A DNA stretch of 34,602 nt from Paenibacillus tyrphae (GCF_000722545.1 NZ_JNVM01000064.1:1-34602), one strand, 5' to 3'. Positions 1 to 8,343 are shown, counted from the stretch's first letter. Notes: generated by a model not told the origin, from the sequence alone. Program-made: numbers and translations.

Positions 1-56
1 CTACCTAAAGGGGAGCATATCAATTGCCTCGACAGCCTGAGCCTCTATAAGTTAGA

Positions 57-806
57 TTACTTCTGCCCGCATACCATAAACATCGGCGTTGAGCGGCTTA
101 ATACCTGCTGCTTCTCATCCAACACACGCTCCGACAAGTTTTCCACGCTGAACGCATGGCTGTAGCCTTCGGCTTTCAGCGCCTGCAGATCCCATGCCGG
201 ACGCCATTCCCTCGTTAACGGCAGCAGCAGGCTGAGTCGGTCGGATTCCTCCCAATCGACGTGTCTGGGCGGACTGCCCCAGCCCCTCGCTTCATACTCG
301 CGCAGATCCGCATCCCGCTTCGCCCGCATTTCGTCGTCAACCAAATGACGGTTCCAGTTGGCATCGAATACGAGCAGCCGGCCGCCTGGACGCAGCACCT
401 TGAGCCACTCGCCGTAAGCCGCCTGCGGCGCATGAAGCGTCCATGTCAGGTTGCGGCACACGATCAAGTCCAAGCTATCAGGCGCAAGCTCCAGCTTGTG
501 CGAGTCCATTTTGCGGAACTGCGGCTTCACCCCTGCCTGCTCGGCATTGCGGCGCGCGCATGTCAGCATATTTTCCGTGCAGTCGATGCCTAGGACATGA
601 TGGCCGGCCTGCGACAAAATAATCGTGAAAAAACCGGGCCCGCAGCCGATATCCAGCACATCGAGCCGCTCCTTCCGGGGAGCGTATTCAAGAATCAAAT
701 CAAGCCAAGCCTGCTTTTCAAAACCGCCCAGCTCCTTTTGAATGCTGTCGCTGTACAGCTGCGCTTCACCGTTCCAATACGTTTCGACTTCATTTTGAAT
801 CGTCAT
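57..806 (-). CDS. Class I SAM-dependent methyltransferase (last gene of Zur operon)
   Basis: A 249-residue Rossmann-fold methyltransferase. Motif I (VLDIGCGPG) is at residues 50-58, an acidic residue that would bind the SAM ribose is near residue 75 (GID), and a PGG motif follows the fourth strand (LRPGGRLLVFD). It begins 4 bp after the stop of the neighbouring methyltransferase, so the two are probably translationally coupled. The two share the pattern CR..(T/V)WTL..P..AY.EW...L.PGG and are clearly paralogues. It is the last visible gene of an operon that starts with a Nik-type importer, so the substrate may be the imported chelator or a related small molecule; that is inference. No methyl acceptor can be read from the sequence. 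The operon may continue beyond the left edge: bases 1-56 hold no visible terminator. Confidence 0.85.
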   Translation of the reverse strand: MTIQNEVETYWNGEAQLYSDSIQKELGGFEKQAWLDLILEYAPRKERLDVLDIGCGPGFFTIILSQAGHHVLGIDCTENMLTCARRNAEQAGVKPQFRKMDSHKLELAPDSLDLIVCRNLTWTLHAPQAAYGEWLKVLRPGGRLLVFDANWNRHLVDDEMRAKRDADLREYEARGWGSPPRHVDWEESDRLSLLLPLTREWRPAWDLQALKAEGYSHAFSVENLSERVLDEKQQVLSRSTPMFMVCGQK

Positions 807-810
807 CTCA

Positions 811-1572
811 TTACTCCTTCTTTGCTATGATCATAAAACATCTGTCGCTTTGATAACCGTATTTCAAACGCTGCATCGTCATCTTGTAGCCGGACGTAAA
901 ATTGCGGCGGATCTCCTGAATACGAAATCCGGCGCGCTGCAAAGCCTCTTGGTCGGCCTCCGGGCGCAAGATCTGGACGAACGGCAGTTTGCCCAGCAGT
1001 TCCTTATCCTGATCGGACCGCCTTCTCACTCTCAGCTCCGTAAGGAGAATGAGCGTCCATCCGAGGGCGTACCACAGCTTGTTGAAGGGCGCCGGTTTCT
1101 CCGGCTCCTCCCGATATAAATAATTGCCGTCGAATACGATTAACGTGCCGCCCGGTTTTAAGATGCGGTGCCATTCCGCATAGGCCCCGTACGGATCGGG
1201 CAGCGTCCAGACGACATCGCGGCATACGACCGCGTCGAAGGTACTGTCGTTTTCGGCATGGAGATGGGACGCGTCACCCAAATAGGCCTTCACGTCAACG
1301 CCGGCTGCCTTAAAATTGCGCGATGCCGTTTCGATCATCCCCTGCGAGGCGTCGACAGCCGTAACGCGGTGGCCCATTCTTGACAGCAGGATCGAAAAAA
1401 ATCCGGGTCCGGTCCCCATATCCAGGACGGCTTGCCCCTTCCGGTCACCTAACCCTTCGTTCAACAGCGATGTCCACATGGATACGGTCCGTCGGCTGCG
1501 GAATTGTGCCTTGACTGCCTTGTCGTAGCTGTCCGAGCTGGACGTCCAGTACTTGGAAATGTCTTTCAGCAT
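811..1572 (-). CDS. Class I SAM-dependent methyltransferase, paralogue of the next gene
   Basis: A 253-residue methyltransferase with motif I (VLDMGTGPG) at residues 49-57, a second acidic motif (AVDAS) about 18 residues later, and a LKPGG turn before the VFDGN strand. It starts 35 bp after the stop of the substrate-binding lipoprotein with an SD-like AGGAGAGA just upstream of the ATG, and ends 4 bp before the next methyltransferase. The shared WTL/AY.EW/PGG pattern suggests tandem duplication followed by divergence. Its place in a Zur-controlled importer operon suggests a role tied to metal-chelate or peptide-like ligands rather than to housekeeping methylation. I know of no characterised pathway with exactly this pair, so the substrate is left open. 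Confidence 0.85.
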   Translation of the reverse strand: MLKDISKYWTSSSDSYDKAVKAQFRSRRTVSMWTSLLNEGLGDRKGQAVLDMGTGPGFFSILLSRMGHRVTAVDASQGMIETASRNFKAAGVDVKAYLGDASHLHAENDSTFDAVVCRDVVWTLPDPYGAYAEWHRILKPGGTLIVFDGNYLYREEPEKPAPFNKLWYALGWTLILLTELRVRRRSDQDKELLGKLPFVQILRPEADQEALQRAGFRIQEIRRNFTSGYKMTMQRLKYGYQSDRCFMIIAKKE

Positions 1573-1607
1573 AGCGTCTCTCCTAGAAGTTTATCGATAT
1601 TTTATCG

Positions 1608-3272
1608 TTACTTGACATCCAGCTCGTTCCAAACGACCGGCAGGTAAGCGGTTTGCCCTAGCTTGAAGCCTTTGACCCTGTTATTGACGACAAAAATGTC
1701 ATCCGGGTAATAAACCGGCAATACCATCGCCTGCTGGAACATCCGGCCGAACAGCGCATCGTACTTGTCCTGCCTTGCTTTGGTATCCGTCGCACCCATT
1801 GCTTCGTCGATCAAAGCCTCCAATTGCGGATCTGCCCAAGCGACGGCCGGAGCATTCCCCGTCCGATGGAACAAGGACAGCAGGAAAAAGTGCGGGTTCT
1901 GGGAATCCGCATACGTGCGGTAAATGAGCATATCGTACTGCTTGTTCTTCCACAGCGCATCGTAATAGGCATTCGATTCCAGCACCTTCAGATTGACGTT
2001 AATGCCGATTTCCTTAAGCTGGGACTGGACAAATTCGGCGATCGACTTCCATTCCGGAAACTCGGTTTGCTGTAGCACAAAATTCAATTCGAGCGGCTTG
2101 CCGTTTTTCTCGACGATGCCGTCGCCGTTCGTATCCGCAAAGCCCGCTTCCTTAAGCAGTTGCTTCGCCTGCTCCGGCTCATAGCCGTACCAGCGGATAT
2201 TGTCTGCGGTCACATAAGGCACCGTAGCCGGGAACAAACCTTGCGCTTCCTTGCCCATACCGCCCATCAGCTTGTCGACAATGCTTTTTTTATTGACAGC
2301 CAGATTGATGGCCTTGCGGACGTTCACATCCTGCAGGAACGGGTTGGAGCCATTAAAGACGACAAAATGCGAATTCGAACCGGGGGCGGACTGTACGGTT
2401 AACGAATCGGATTTTTGGGCGACCTGAATGCTCTCCGGCGCAATTTTGCCCATCTGTCCGCCGGAAATGTCAACTGAGCCGTTTTGCAGCGCCAGCAAGC
2501 GGGATTGCGGATCGTTGACGACCTTCAGCACAATTTTGTTCAGCAGCGGCGCTTTCCCCCAGTAGTTGGGATTTCGTACCAGCACGGCCTGCTGGTCCTT
2601 CGTATAGCTTTCGACCTTCCACGCGCCGGTGCCGATCGGCTTGACGAACTTGCCTTTGACGTCGCCCGCCGGCTCAACGGCCGAAGGAGAGAGGATGCGC
2701 ACCGGTCTGGCATACGTCAGCTCGGTCAGAAACGGATAAAACGCCTGGCTAAAGGTCATCTTGACCGTGTGGGCGTCAACGGCCGTAATTTCCTGCAGCG
2801 CCTTCGCCACATTGATGGACGAATTGGTCGGGTCCTTGTACCAACGCTCGAACGAAAATTTGACCGCCGCCGCGTTAAATTCGGTGCCGTCGGAAAATTT
2901 GACGTCTTTGCGCAGCTTGAACGTGTATTCCTTACCGTCGGGAGATATGGTCCACGATTCGGCTAACGAAGACAAAATTTCGCCTTTCTCGCCGTATTCG
3001 ACCAAGGAATCGTAAATCATCGGATGCACTTGAATCGAGCCTTTGTAAGTCCCGGCATCGAGCTGGTCGATCCCCGGATCGGAAGCGACGGCGACGACCA
3101 CCTGCTTATCGCCCGTTGCCCCGGCGCTTCCGGTTCCCTCAGCCGTATGGCTTGCGCCGCCTTTGTCTCCGGCCGAGCAGCCGGTAACGAACACCAGCAG
3201 AGCGCTTAATAAGATTAAGACGGTTTTTAGTACATAAAATCGTTTGTTGCGGCTTGTGCTGTTCTGTTTCAT
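1608..3272 (-). CDS. NikA/CntA-like substrate-binding lipoprotein (SBP family 5)
   Basis: A 554-residue extracellular solute-binding protein of the oligopeptide/nickel family 5. An N-terminal signal peptide ends in a lipobox with Cys at residue 32 (LVFVTGC), so the mature protein should be a membrane-anchored lipoprotein. The family pattern is visible: Y(D/E).LVEY, LAESW..SPDGK.YTF.LR..VKFSDG, and YPFL.EL..(A/R)RP..(I/L).(S/A)PS followed by PIGTG.W. The last stretch is characteristic of NikA rather than DppA/OppA. Unusually the gene lies after the ATPases in the operon, 11 bp downstream of the NikE-like ATPase. With the Zur boxes upstream, zinc bound to a small chelator (CntA-type) is the likeliest ligand, but nickel, cobalt or a peptide cannot be excluded. 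Confidence 0.9.
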   Translation of the reverse strand: MKQNSTSRNKRFYVLKTVLILLSALLVFVTGCSAGDKGGASHTAEGTGSAGATGDKQVVVAVASDPGIDQLDAGTYKGSIQVHPMIYDSLVEYGEKGEILSSLAESWTISPDGKEYTFKLRKDVKFSDGTEFNAAAVKFSFERWYKDPTNSSINVAKALQEITAVDAHTVKMTFSQAFYPFLTELTYARPVRILSPSAVEPAGDVKGKFVKPIGTGAWKVESYTKDQQAVLVRNPNYWGKAPLLNKIVLKVVNDPQSRLLALQNGSVDISGGQMGKIAPESIQVAQKSDSLTVQSAPGSNSHFVVFNGSNPFLQDVNVRKAINLAVNKKSIVDKLMGGMGKEAQGLFPATVPYVTADNIRWYGYEPEQAKQLLKEAGFADTNGDGIVEKNGKPLELNFVLQQTEFPEWKSIAEFVQSQLKEIGINVNLKVLESNAYYDALWKNKQYDMLIYRTYADSQNPHFFLLSLFHRTGNAPAVAWADPQLEALIDEAMGATDTKARQDKYDALFGRMFQQAMVLPVYYPDDIFVVNNRVKGFKLGQTAYLPVVWNELDVK

Positions 3273-3283
3273 CTTAGTTGCCC

Positions 3284-4303
3284 CTATTCTTTGACGATTT
3301 GAAAAGTTTGGCTTGCCTTCCCTTCGGCTTCATTCGCATAGAGATGGCAGGCAGCATGGTGAAACGGCCGTTTTCGTTCGAGGGCGGGCTCGACCGTAGT
3401 GCAGACCGGCATCGCCGCCGGACAACGGCTGCAAAACCGGCAGCCCTGTATAACGCTCTCTCCATGCGGCAGAGCCGGTTCGCCGACCGGCCTTCCCGTC
3501 TTGCTCCGCCTGAGCCTCGGATCTTGCACCGGAACCGCATCCAGCAGTGCACGGGTATACGGATGAAGCGCCTCTTCGGCTATGCGGGCCGCCGGCAGCG
3601 TCTCCACGATTTGCCCCTTATACATCACGGCTACCCGGTCGCAGAAGCGGGACACGGACGATAAATCGTGAGTAATGTACAAATACGACAGGCCGAGGCG
3701 TATCTTCAGCTCTTCAAGGAGCGTCAGGATTTGCCGGCGAAGCTTGAAATCGAGGCTCGAAAACGGCTCGTCGCAGATCAGCAGCTCCGGTTGAAAGACG
3801 AGTGCCCGCGCGATGTTTACCCGCTGCAGCTGCCCGCCGCTTAATTCGTGAGGATACCGCTCCGCATAGGCCGCCCCCAATCCGACCATGTCCAGACTTT
3901 CCAGTATGACGCGTCTGCGTTTGCGCGCTGCCATGCCTCCGTAATTGCTGAGCGGCTCGCCGACAATTCGTTCCACCGTAAACAACGGATCGAACGAGGA
4001 GTAGCTGTTCTGGAACACCATCTGCATCCTGCTGCGGATCGTCCGCAGCCGTTTGAATCCCCACCGGGTCACATCTTCCCCGCCGAACAGCAGACGGCCT
4101 TCGGTCGCCGTTTCGAGCCCGAGCAGCAGACGGGCAAACGTGCTCTTCCCGCTGCCGCTTTCGCCGACGAGACCGAGCGTCTCCCCTTTCTCCACATGCA
4201 GACTGACCCGATCCACGGCTGGTACAGCATCGTTGGCAGACGGAAACCATCGCCCTTCCCGTTGATATACCTTCGTCAGTCTTTCCGTCTCGATCAGTCT
4301 CAC
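3284..4303 (-). CDS. NikE/DppF-like ABC transporter ATPase
   Basis: A 339-residue ATP-binding subunit. It shows Walker A (GESGSGKST), signature (LSGGQLQRV), Walker B (LLICDEPFSSLD) and the switch His (YITHDLSSVS). The C-terminal extension typical of Opp/Dpp ATPases is present: HPYTRALL, then a Cys-rich GCRFCSRCPAA motif ending in further Cys and His residues. It pairs with the shorter NikD-like ATPase directly upstream (33 bp gap) to form the usual heterodimer on the cytoplasmic face of the two permeases. It starts with ATG and is followed 11 bp later by the binding protein gene. Confidence 0.92.
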   Translation of the reverse strand: MRLIETERLTKVYQREGRWFPSANDAVPAVDRVSLHVEKGETLGLVGESGSGKSTFARLLLGLETATEGRLLFGGEDVTRWGFKRLRTIRSRMQMVFQNSYSSFDPLFTVERIVGEPLSNYGGMAARKRRRVILESLDMVGLGAAYAERYPHELSGGQLQRVNIARALVFQPELLICDEPFSSLDFKLRRQILTLLEELKIRLGLSYLYITHDLSSVSRFCDRVAVMYKGQIVETLPAARIAEEALHPYTRALLDAVPVQDPRLRRSKTGRPVGEPALPHGESVIQGCRFCSRCPAAMPVCTTVEPALERKRPFHHAACHLYANEAEGKASQTFQIVKE

Positions 4304-4336
4304 AACAGTCCTGTCCCCCTTCCAAGCTCCGCCCGT

Positions 4337-5173
4337 TTACCTGCATTCGAGCAATTCTCTGGTATAGGCATGCCGAGGATGGGCAAAGATCTCGCACACA
4401 TGACCCGATTCGACGATCCGCCCGCCTTTCATGACATAGACTTCGTCGGCGATTTCGGCCACGACGCCCAAGTCATGAGTGATGAGCAAAATGCCCATGC
4501 CCGTCTCCTTCCTAAGCCGGTCAAGCTCATATAAAATTTGCGCTTGAACCGTGACATCGAGCGCAGTCGTCGGCTCATCGGCGATCAGGAGCTTGGCTCC
4601 GGAGACCAGGGCGATAGCAATCATTACGCGCTGGCACATGCCCCCGGAGAGCTCGAAAGGAAACTTGCGCAGCAGCGTCTCCGGCTTCGGCAGCCCTACC
4701 CGGCGCAGCTGGTCGACGGCCAGCTTCTTGGCCTCGGCTCCTTGCGCTTTCCGATGCCGCCGGATGGTTTCGGTCAGCTGCCTGCCGATCGTCAGAACCG
4801 GATTCAGCGCATTCGCCGGGTCCTGAAAAATCATCGCCACCGCGCTGCCTCTGTACCGGCGCAGTTCCTTTGCAGACAGCCGGCGGAGGTCCATGCCGCC
4901 CAGCCAAATTTCCCCGTCGGCGGTATGCCGGCGAGGGTCGAGCAGACCGGGTACGGCTTGGGCCAGCGTGCTTTTGCCGCTGCCGCTTTCCCCGACGAGC
5001 GCGACGATCCGCCCTTCCTTCACCTCCAGACTAACCTCGTCCACGGCACGCACAACTGGAGCATGAAACGATATGCTCAGCCGATGGATACGCAGTATCG
5101 CCGGGGTTTCTGCTGCTTCCTGCGCATGGCTCCGTTTGGCTCGCGCTTCTGTCTCTTGCGTCGTTACCGACAT
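4337..5173 (-). CDS. NikD-like ABC transporter ATPase
   Basis: A 278-residue ATPase. The open frame extends much further upstream, but the ATG at 5173 has AGGAGG directly before it and the protein starts matching the family soon after, so the longer frame is discarded. Walker A (GESGSGKST), signature (LSGGMCQRV), Walker B (LLIADEPTTALD) and the His switch (LITHDLGVVAE) are all visible. It ends at HAYTRELLE without the Cys-rich tail of its partner, as is usual for NikD/DppD members. It lies between the NikC-like permease (50 bp upstream) and the NikE-like ATPase. Confidence 0.92.
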   Translation of the reverse strand: MSVTTQETEARAKRSHAQEAAETPAILRIHRLSISFHAPVVRAVDEVSLEVKEGRIVALVGESGSGKSTLAQAVPGLLDPRRHTADGEIWLGGMDLRRLSAKELRRYRGSAVAMIFQDPANALNPVLTIGRQLTETIRRHRKAQGAEAKKLAVDQLRRVGLPKPETLLRKFPFELSGGMCQRVMIAIALVSGAKLLIADEPTTALDVTVQAQILYELDRLRKETGMGILLITHDLGVVAEIADEVYVMKGGRIVESGHVCEIFAHPRHAYTRELLECR

Positions 5174-5223
5174 CGCGATTCCTCCTTGCTCAGGACATGT
5201 ATTGTTGCAGCCCGTGTGCCGGC

Positions 5224-6045
5224 TTATCCGGTACCACGGAGCATTCGCCGCAGCCCCTCCCCGACCAGATTGAAGCCGAGTACGACGACCATCACGGTCA
5301 GTCCCGGAAAAAGCATTAACTGCGGGTCGGTCTGCATATACGGCCGCGAATCGCTCAGCATCACGCCCCATTCGGGCGTCGGCGGCTGTGCGCCGAGGCC
5401 AAGGAACGAGAGGCCGGACACGGACAAAATAATCGTCCCGATCTCCACCGAAGCGAGCACGATAATCGGGCTCACTGCATGAGGCAACACATGGCGCAGT
5501 ACAATCTGCAAGTGCGTCGCACCGCCGGCCCGCGCCGCCGTTATGTAGTCCTTTTCCTTGATCTGCAGCACCATGCCCCGTATAATGCGCGCGTAGCCCG
5601 TCCACCAGACGGAAGCGAACGCCAGCAGCAGGTTAAGTAAGCCGGGCCCGAGCATGCCTGTAATCGCTAGCGACAGAATCAGACTTGGAAAAGCGAGCAA
5701 AATATCGATAAACCGCATGATGATATGATCGACTTTACCGCCGACGTAACCGGCCACGATTCCGACCGGCACGGAGACCGCAAGCATCGCACCCAGCACG
5801 GCAACGGAATAAAACAGCGAGGTGCGCGTTCCGTACATCAGACGGGACAGAATGTCCCGCCCCATTTGATCCGTGCCGAAAGGGTAATTCCCTGAAGGTC
5901 CGGCCAGCTTCATGTCCAGGTTCACCTTCAGTGGGTCCCAGGGCGCGATATACGGCGCAAAGATGCCGACCGCGATAAAACCGATCACGATCAGCCCGCC
6001 GGTCCAAATCGCGGCATTGCCCGGAATTTTGCACCCCCGTTTCAT
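5224..6045 (-). CDS. NikC/DppC-like permease
   Basis: A 273-residue inner-membrane permease with about six hydrophobic segments. The conserved periplasmic motif after the first segment (HPFGTDxxGRD type, here YPFGTDQMGRDILSR) and the EAA loop that contacts the ATPase (YITAARAGGATHLQI..RHVLPHA) are both visible. A GTG at 6093 is possible, but the ATG at 6045 has an AGGAGA ribosome site nine bases upstream (6055-6060) and gives the usual short cytoplasmic N-terminus, so it is preferred. It works with the NikB-like permease encoded just upstream. Confidence 0.9.
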   Translation of the reverse strand: MKRGCKIPGNAAIWTGGLIVIGFIAVGIFAPYIAPWDPLKVNLDMKLAGPSGNYPFGTDQMGRDILSRLMYGTRTSLFYSVAVLGAMLAVSVPVGIVAGYVGGKVDHIIMRFIDILLAFPSLILSLAITGMLGPGLLNLLLAFASVWWTGYARIIRGMVLQIKEKDYITAARAGGATHLQIVLRHVLPHAVSPIIVLASVEIGTIILSVSGLSFLGLGAQPPTPEWGVMLSDSRPYMQTDPQLMLFPGLTVMVVVLGFNLVGEGLRRMLRGTG

Positions 6046-6118
6046 GCCGGATGGTCTCCTTTCGTTGTGAACGTTCTTCTTGGTTTCTTGCACATGACGG
6101 ATGTTCGGACGTTGCTGC

Positions 6119-7051
6119 TCAGCGCAGCCGGATTCTCGGGTCGATCATCCGGTAGCACAAATCGACGGCCAGATTGACGCTTACGACGAATACGGCCATC
6201 AGCAACACATACCCCTGAATGACAATAAAGTCTTTTTTAAAAATCGCATCGACGGCAAATTTGCCGATACCTGGCCAAGAAAAAATCGTCTCGACGATCA
6301 CTGATCCGCCGAGCAGCCCCCCGATGTTGATGCCCAGCATCGTCATCACCGGAAGCAGGGCATTGACTACGGCATGCCGTCCGATGACGAGGCTTTCCTG
6401 CAAGCCTTTGGCCCGCGCCGCCTTGATATAACTGGTGCCGAGCACATCCAACAGACCGGAGCGGATCACCCGGATATAGTTGCCTGCCATCCCGATCCCC
6501 AGCGTGAGCGCAGGCAGCACTACACTTCGCAAGCCGTCCATGCCCATGACCGGAAACAGCTTAAGTTTGACCGAGCCGTAATATACAAGCAGCAGACCGA
6601 GCCAGTAGCCCGGCATCGACACGCTCAGCATCGCGATGACTCTTGCCAAACGGTCCGCCCACGAATGCGGATACAGCGCCGAACCGATTCCAAGAGGAAG
6701 CGAGATGGCCAGCATCGCCGCCAGCGCCCACATGCCTAGCAGCAGCGTTGCCGGAAGCCTGTCCGTCAGCTCCTGCCAAACCGGGAGATTGCTGCTGTAC
6801 GAACGGCCGAGGTCCAGATGAACCACCCGCCACAACCAAGCCGCGTACTGTTTGTACACAGGATCGTTCAACCCCATCGCTTCTCTGGCCGCCTCGATCG
6901 CTTCTTGCGAAGGCTGCACGCCCGATGCTCCGCGCAGCATAATTTCAGCGGGATCGCCCGGGGTCAAATTCATGAGCGCAAAGGTTATACAAGTGACGCC
7001 GACGAATACCGGAATCATATGCAGTACCCGCCGCAAAAAATAAGCTATCAT
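6119..7051 (-). CDS. NikB/DppB-like permease, first gene of the operon
   Basis: A 310-residue permease. The N-terminal pattern FLRRVLHMIPVFVGVTCITF..M.LTPGDP is typical of NikB/DppB proteins. The EAA loop (YIKAARAKGLQESLVIGRHAVVNALLP) sits near residue 220, and there are about six membrane segments. The ATG at 7051 is preferred over a GTG three codons upstream because an AAAGTGGTG ribosome site precedes it. It is the promoter-proximal gene of the seven-gene operon, with a leader of about 160 bases that carries Zur-type sites. Confidence 0.9.
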   Translation of the reverse strand: MIAYFLRRVLHMIPVFVGVTCITFALMNLTPGDPAEIMLRGASGVQPSQEAIEAAREAMGLNDPVYKQYAAWLWRVVHLDLGRSYSSNLPVWQELTDRLPATLLLGMWALAAMLAISLPLGIGSALYPHSWADRLARVIAMLSVSMPGYWLGLLLVYYGSVKLKLFPVMGMDGLRSVVLPALTLGIGMAGNYIRVIRSGLLDVLGTSYIKAARAKGLQESLVIGRHAVVNALLPVMTMLGINIGGLLGGSVIVETIFSWPGIGKFAVDAIFKKDFIVIQGYVLLMAVFVVSVNLAVDLCYRMIDPRIRLR

Positions 7052-7090
7052 GTTCACCACTTTCTAAGCTGCCGGTACTAATTGAAATAA

Positions 7091-7105
7091 ATGTAATAAT
7101 TACGA
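7091..7105. promoter_or_regulatory. Second Zur-type box in the importer leader
   Basis: The sequence ATGTAATAATTACGA matches the B. subtilis Zur consensus TCGTAATNATTACGA at 13 of 15 positions, including the whole GTAAT-N-ATTAC core. It lies about 105 bases downstream of the stronger box, inside the predicted 5' leader and about 40 bases before the NikB-like start. It may support looping or act as a roadblock; that is inference. Confidence 0.6.
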
Positions 7106-7195
7106 TTTGAATCGATGTTAAAGCATGCCTCATTAGCTCGCCTTAATTAAATCGTGTCGCTACAGCAAACTTGGAAGCAAATTGCGATATTTAAT

Positions 7196-7210
7196 TCGTA
7201 ATTATTACTA
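7196..7210. promoter_or_regulatory. Zur box overlapping the importer transcription start
   Basis: TCGTAATTATTACTA matches the published B. subtilis Zur consensus (TCGTAATNATTACGA) at 14 of 15 positions. It fits the Fur (TGATAAT) and PerR (TTATAAT) half-sites less well. It lies just downstream of the predicted -10 on the minus strand, over the expected +1, so bound Zur-Zn would block transcription. This is the main evidence that the operon responds to zinc. Confidence 0.75.
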
Positions 7211-7216
7211 TCAATT

Positions 7217-7246
7217 ATCTTATCTTGCTCCACTGCGAATTGTCAA
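7217..7246 (-). promoter_or_regulatory. Sigma-A-type promoter of the importer operon
   Basis: On the minus strand a perfect -35 TTGACA (7246-7241) is followed 18 bp later by TAAGAT (7222-7217). Transcription would start near 7210, inside the stronger Zur box, and read into the NikB-like gene after a leader of about 160 bases. Confidence 0.6.
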
Positions 7247-7263
7247 TCCAAAATAATATAACG

Positions 7264-7306
7264 CAATATGGGGTAGTACCAGCGAAGCTGACACTACCCC
7301 GTATTG
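7264..7306. repeat. Long imperfect inverted repeat
   Basis: Arms of 14 bp at 7264-7277 and 7293-7306 pair with one mismatch (a possible G-U pair). The 15-base interior contains a further CAGC-GAA-GCTG mini-hairpin, so almost the whole element folds as one rod. There is no T tract on either strand. It lies between the Zur promoter and the methyltransferase gene at 7436. It could terminate or stabilise the transcript of that gene, or be a remnant of a small mobile element. The rest of 7307-7435 is AT-rich with no gene that I can see. Confidence 0.6.
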
Positions 7307-7435
7307 GTGAGATATTGATGTAAATAGATATCTATGTCAAGCTATTTGCCCCCAATCCACCTCAAATAAAATTGCTCTTTGATTTAAATCTAGAAAATAA
7401 GAGTTCATTAAGCACGCTTAAAGTCATCTGCATCT

Positions 7436-8149
7436 TTATTGTTTTCTTCCTCCGAATATTGCCATCTCAAAACATTTAAAATAGCAATCAACATCATAGA
7501 AGCCAATTTCTCTAAGCCAATCACTTTGGGTTTCAACTGACAACAAAATGTTATCCTCTTTATCAGGACGATTCATGTGTTTTTCCAAAAGCTCCCTTTT
7601 ATTCGCGTTTTGTCCTTGTTCTTGCATGAATTGATACATATAATCCACCATGATTTCATCAAATAACCTTTCACCCCAAACACTAGTTGAAGCGACATGT
7701 TCCATATTGATGAACATTCCGCCAGATGCTAAGCAATTATAAATTTCTTCATATAATTCATATTTTCTTCCATGTGTTAAATGATGAATGGCAAATCCAG
7801 AAATGACCACATCAACCGGTTCAATGACAAAGTTCAACCAATCTGAATTGGACATATCTGCATAAACTATCTGCTGGTTCTCATAGCAGGAAAGTCTTTT
7901 ATTTGCTTCTTTTAACATGGGTTCTGAGTAGTCTAGAAGAACTCCTTTAGCGTTTGGAAAGGAAGTCAATAGAGCGTGACTTAGAATTCCATCACCACAT
8001 CCCAAATCAACATATGTACGAACATCCGACACCCCTGCTGTAATTAATCTAATCATAATATCTATTTGTTCTTGTCCAAAAGGTAATGCTCTTCTTCCGT
8101 TGTCGGCAAAGGCTCTTGCAAGATTTTTATTTTTCCACGCGTGTGCCAT
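7436..8149 (-). CDS. AT-rich class I SAM methyltransferase, likely transferred
   Basis: A 237-residue methyltransferase with motif I (YVDLGCGDG) at residues 46-54, an acidic LLDYSEPML segment, and VVISGFAIHHL followed by LASGGMFINMEH. The fold resembles small-molecule methyltransferases of the trans-aconitate/ubiquinone-like class; the acceptor is unknown. The ATG at 8149 follows AGGAGG closely. Its base composition is far richer in A and T than its neighbours and it is not closely similar to the two methyltransferases at 57-1572, so recent transfer is likely. It lies 74 bp downstream of a truncated gntR copy in the same orientation, and so may be read from that copy's promoter. Confidence 0.85.
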   Translation of the reverse strand: MAHAWKNKNLARAFADNGRRALPFGQEQIDIMIRLITAGVSDVRTYVDLGCGDGILSHALLTSFPNAKGVLLDYSEPMLKEANKRLSCYENQQIVYADMSNSDWLNFVIEPVDVVISGFAIHHLTHGRKYELYEEIYNCLASGGMFINMEHVASTSVWGERLFDEIMVDYMYQFMQEQGQNANKRELLEKHMNRPDKEDNILLSVETQSDWLREIGFYDVDCYFKCFEMAIFGGRKQ

Positions 8150-8223
8150 TTATTGCAACCTCCTATAAAACTGTTTACTTTTATTCCGCCAAAGACCGCA
8201 AATAAACTATATTTGGGGTAGCG

Positions 8224-8343
8224 TCAACATTTTTGACCGAAAGGTTGCAACGTGCCATTGATAATCCATCGTTGAATTTGGGAAGATGCTCTTTCCTTCG
8301 CAGACATTCGTACAGGTGTAACAAAATTTCTGGGTATTGGCAT
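8224..8343 (-). pseudogene. Truncated gntR paralogue (N-terminal fragment)
   Basis: From the ATG at 8343 the minus strand encodes MPIPRNF.TPVRMSAKERA and goes on through IQRWIINGTLQP. About 26 of the first 33 residues match the intact GntR regulator at 33584-34249. After GTLQP the similarity breaks down and a stop follows at 8224, so only about 39 residues remain of a roughly 220-residue protein: part of the winged helix and none of the effector domain. An AAAGG ribosome site, the promoter and the operator are still present upstream. The fragment is AT-rich like the methyltransferase downstream, so the two may have arrived together. Confidence 0.8.

Noticed and set aside
4538..5482. 314-codon plus-strand frame opposite the NikD-like ATPase
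   Set aside because: Antisense shadow of a clear ABC ATPase; composition rich in Arg, His and Pro, typical of such shadows.
8214..8226. GGGGTAGCGTCA, resembling the terminal repeat of Tn3-family transposons such as Tn1546
   Set aside because: Part of it (TTGACGC on the minus strand) aligns with the region following GTLHP in the intact gntR, no transposase or matching inward repeat was seen, and the similar end at 7289-7300 points the wrong way to bound the islet.
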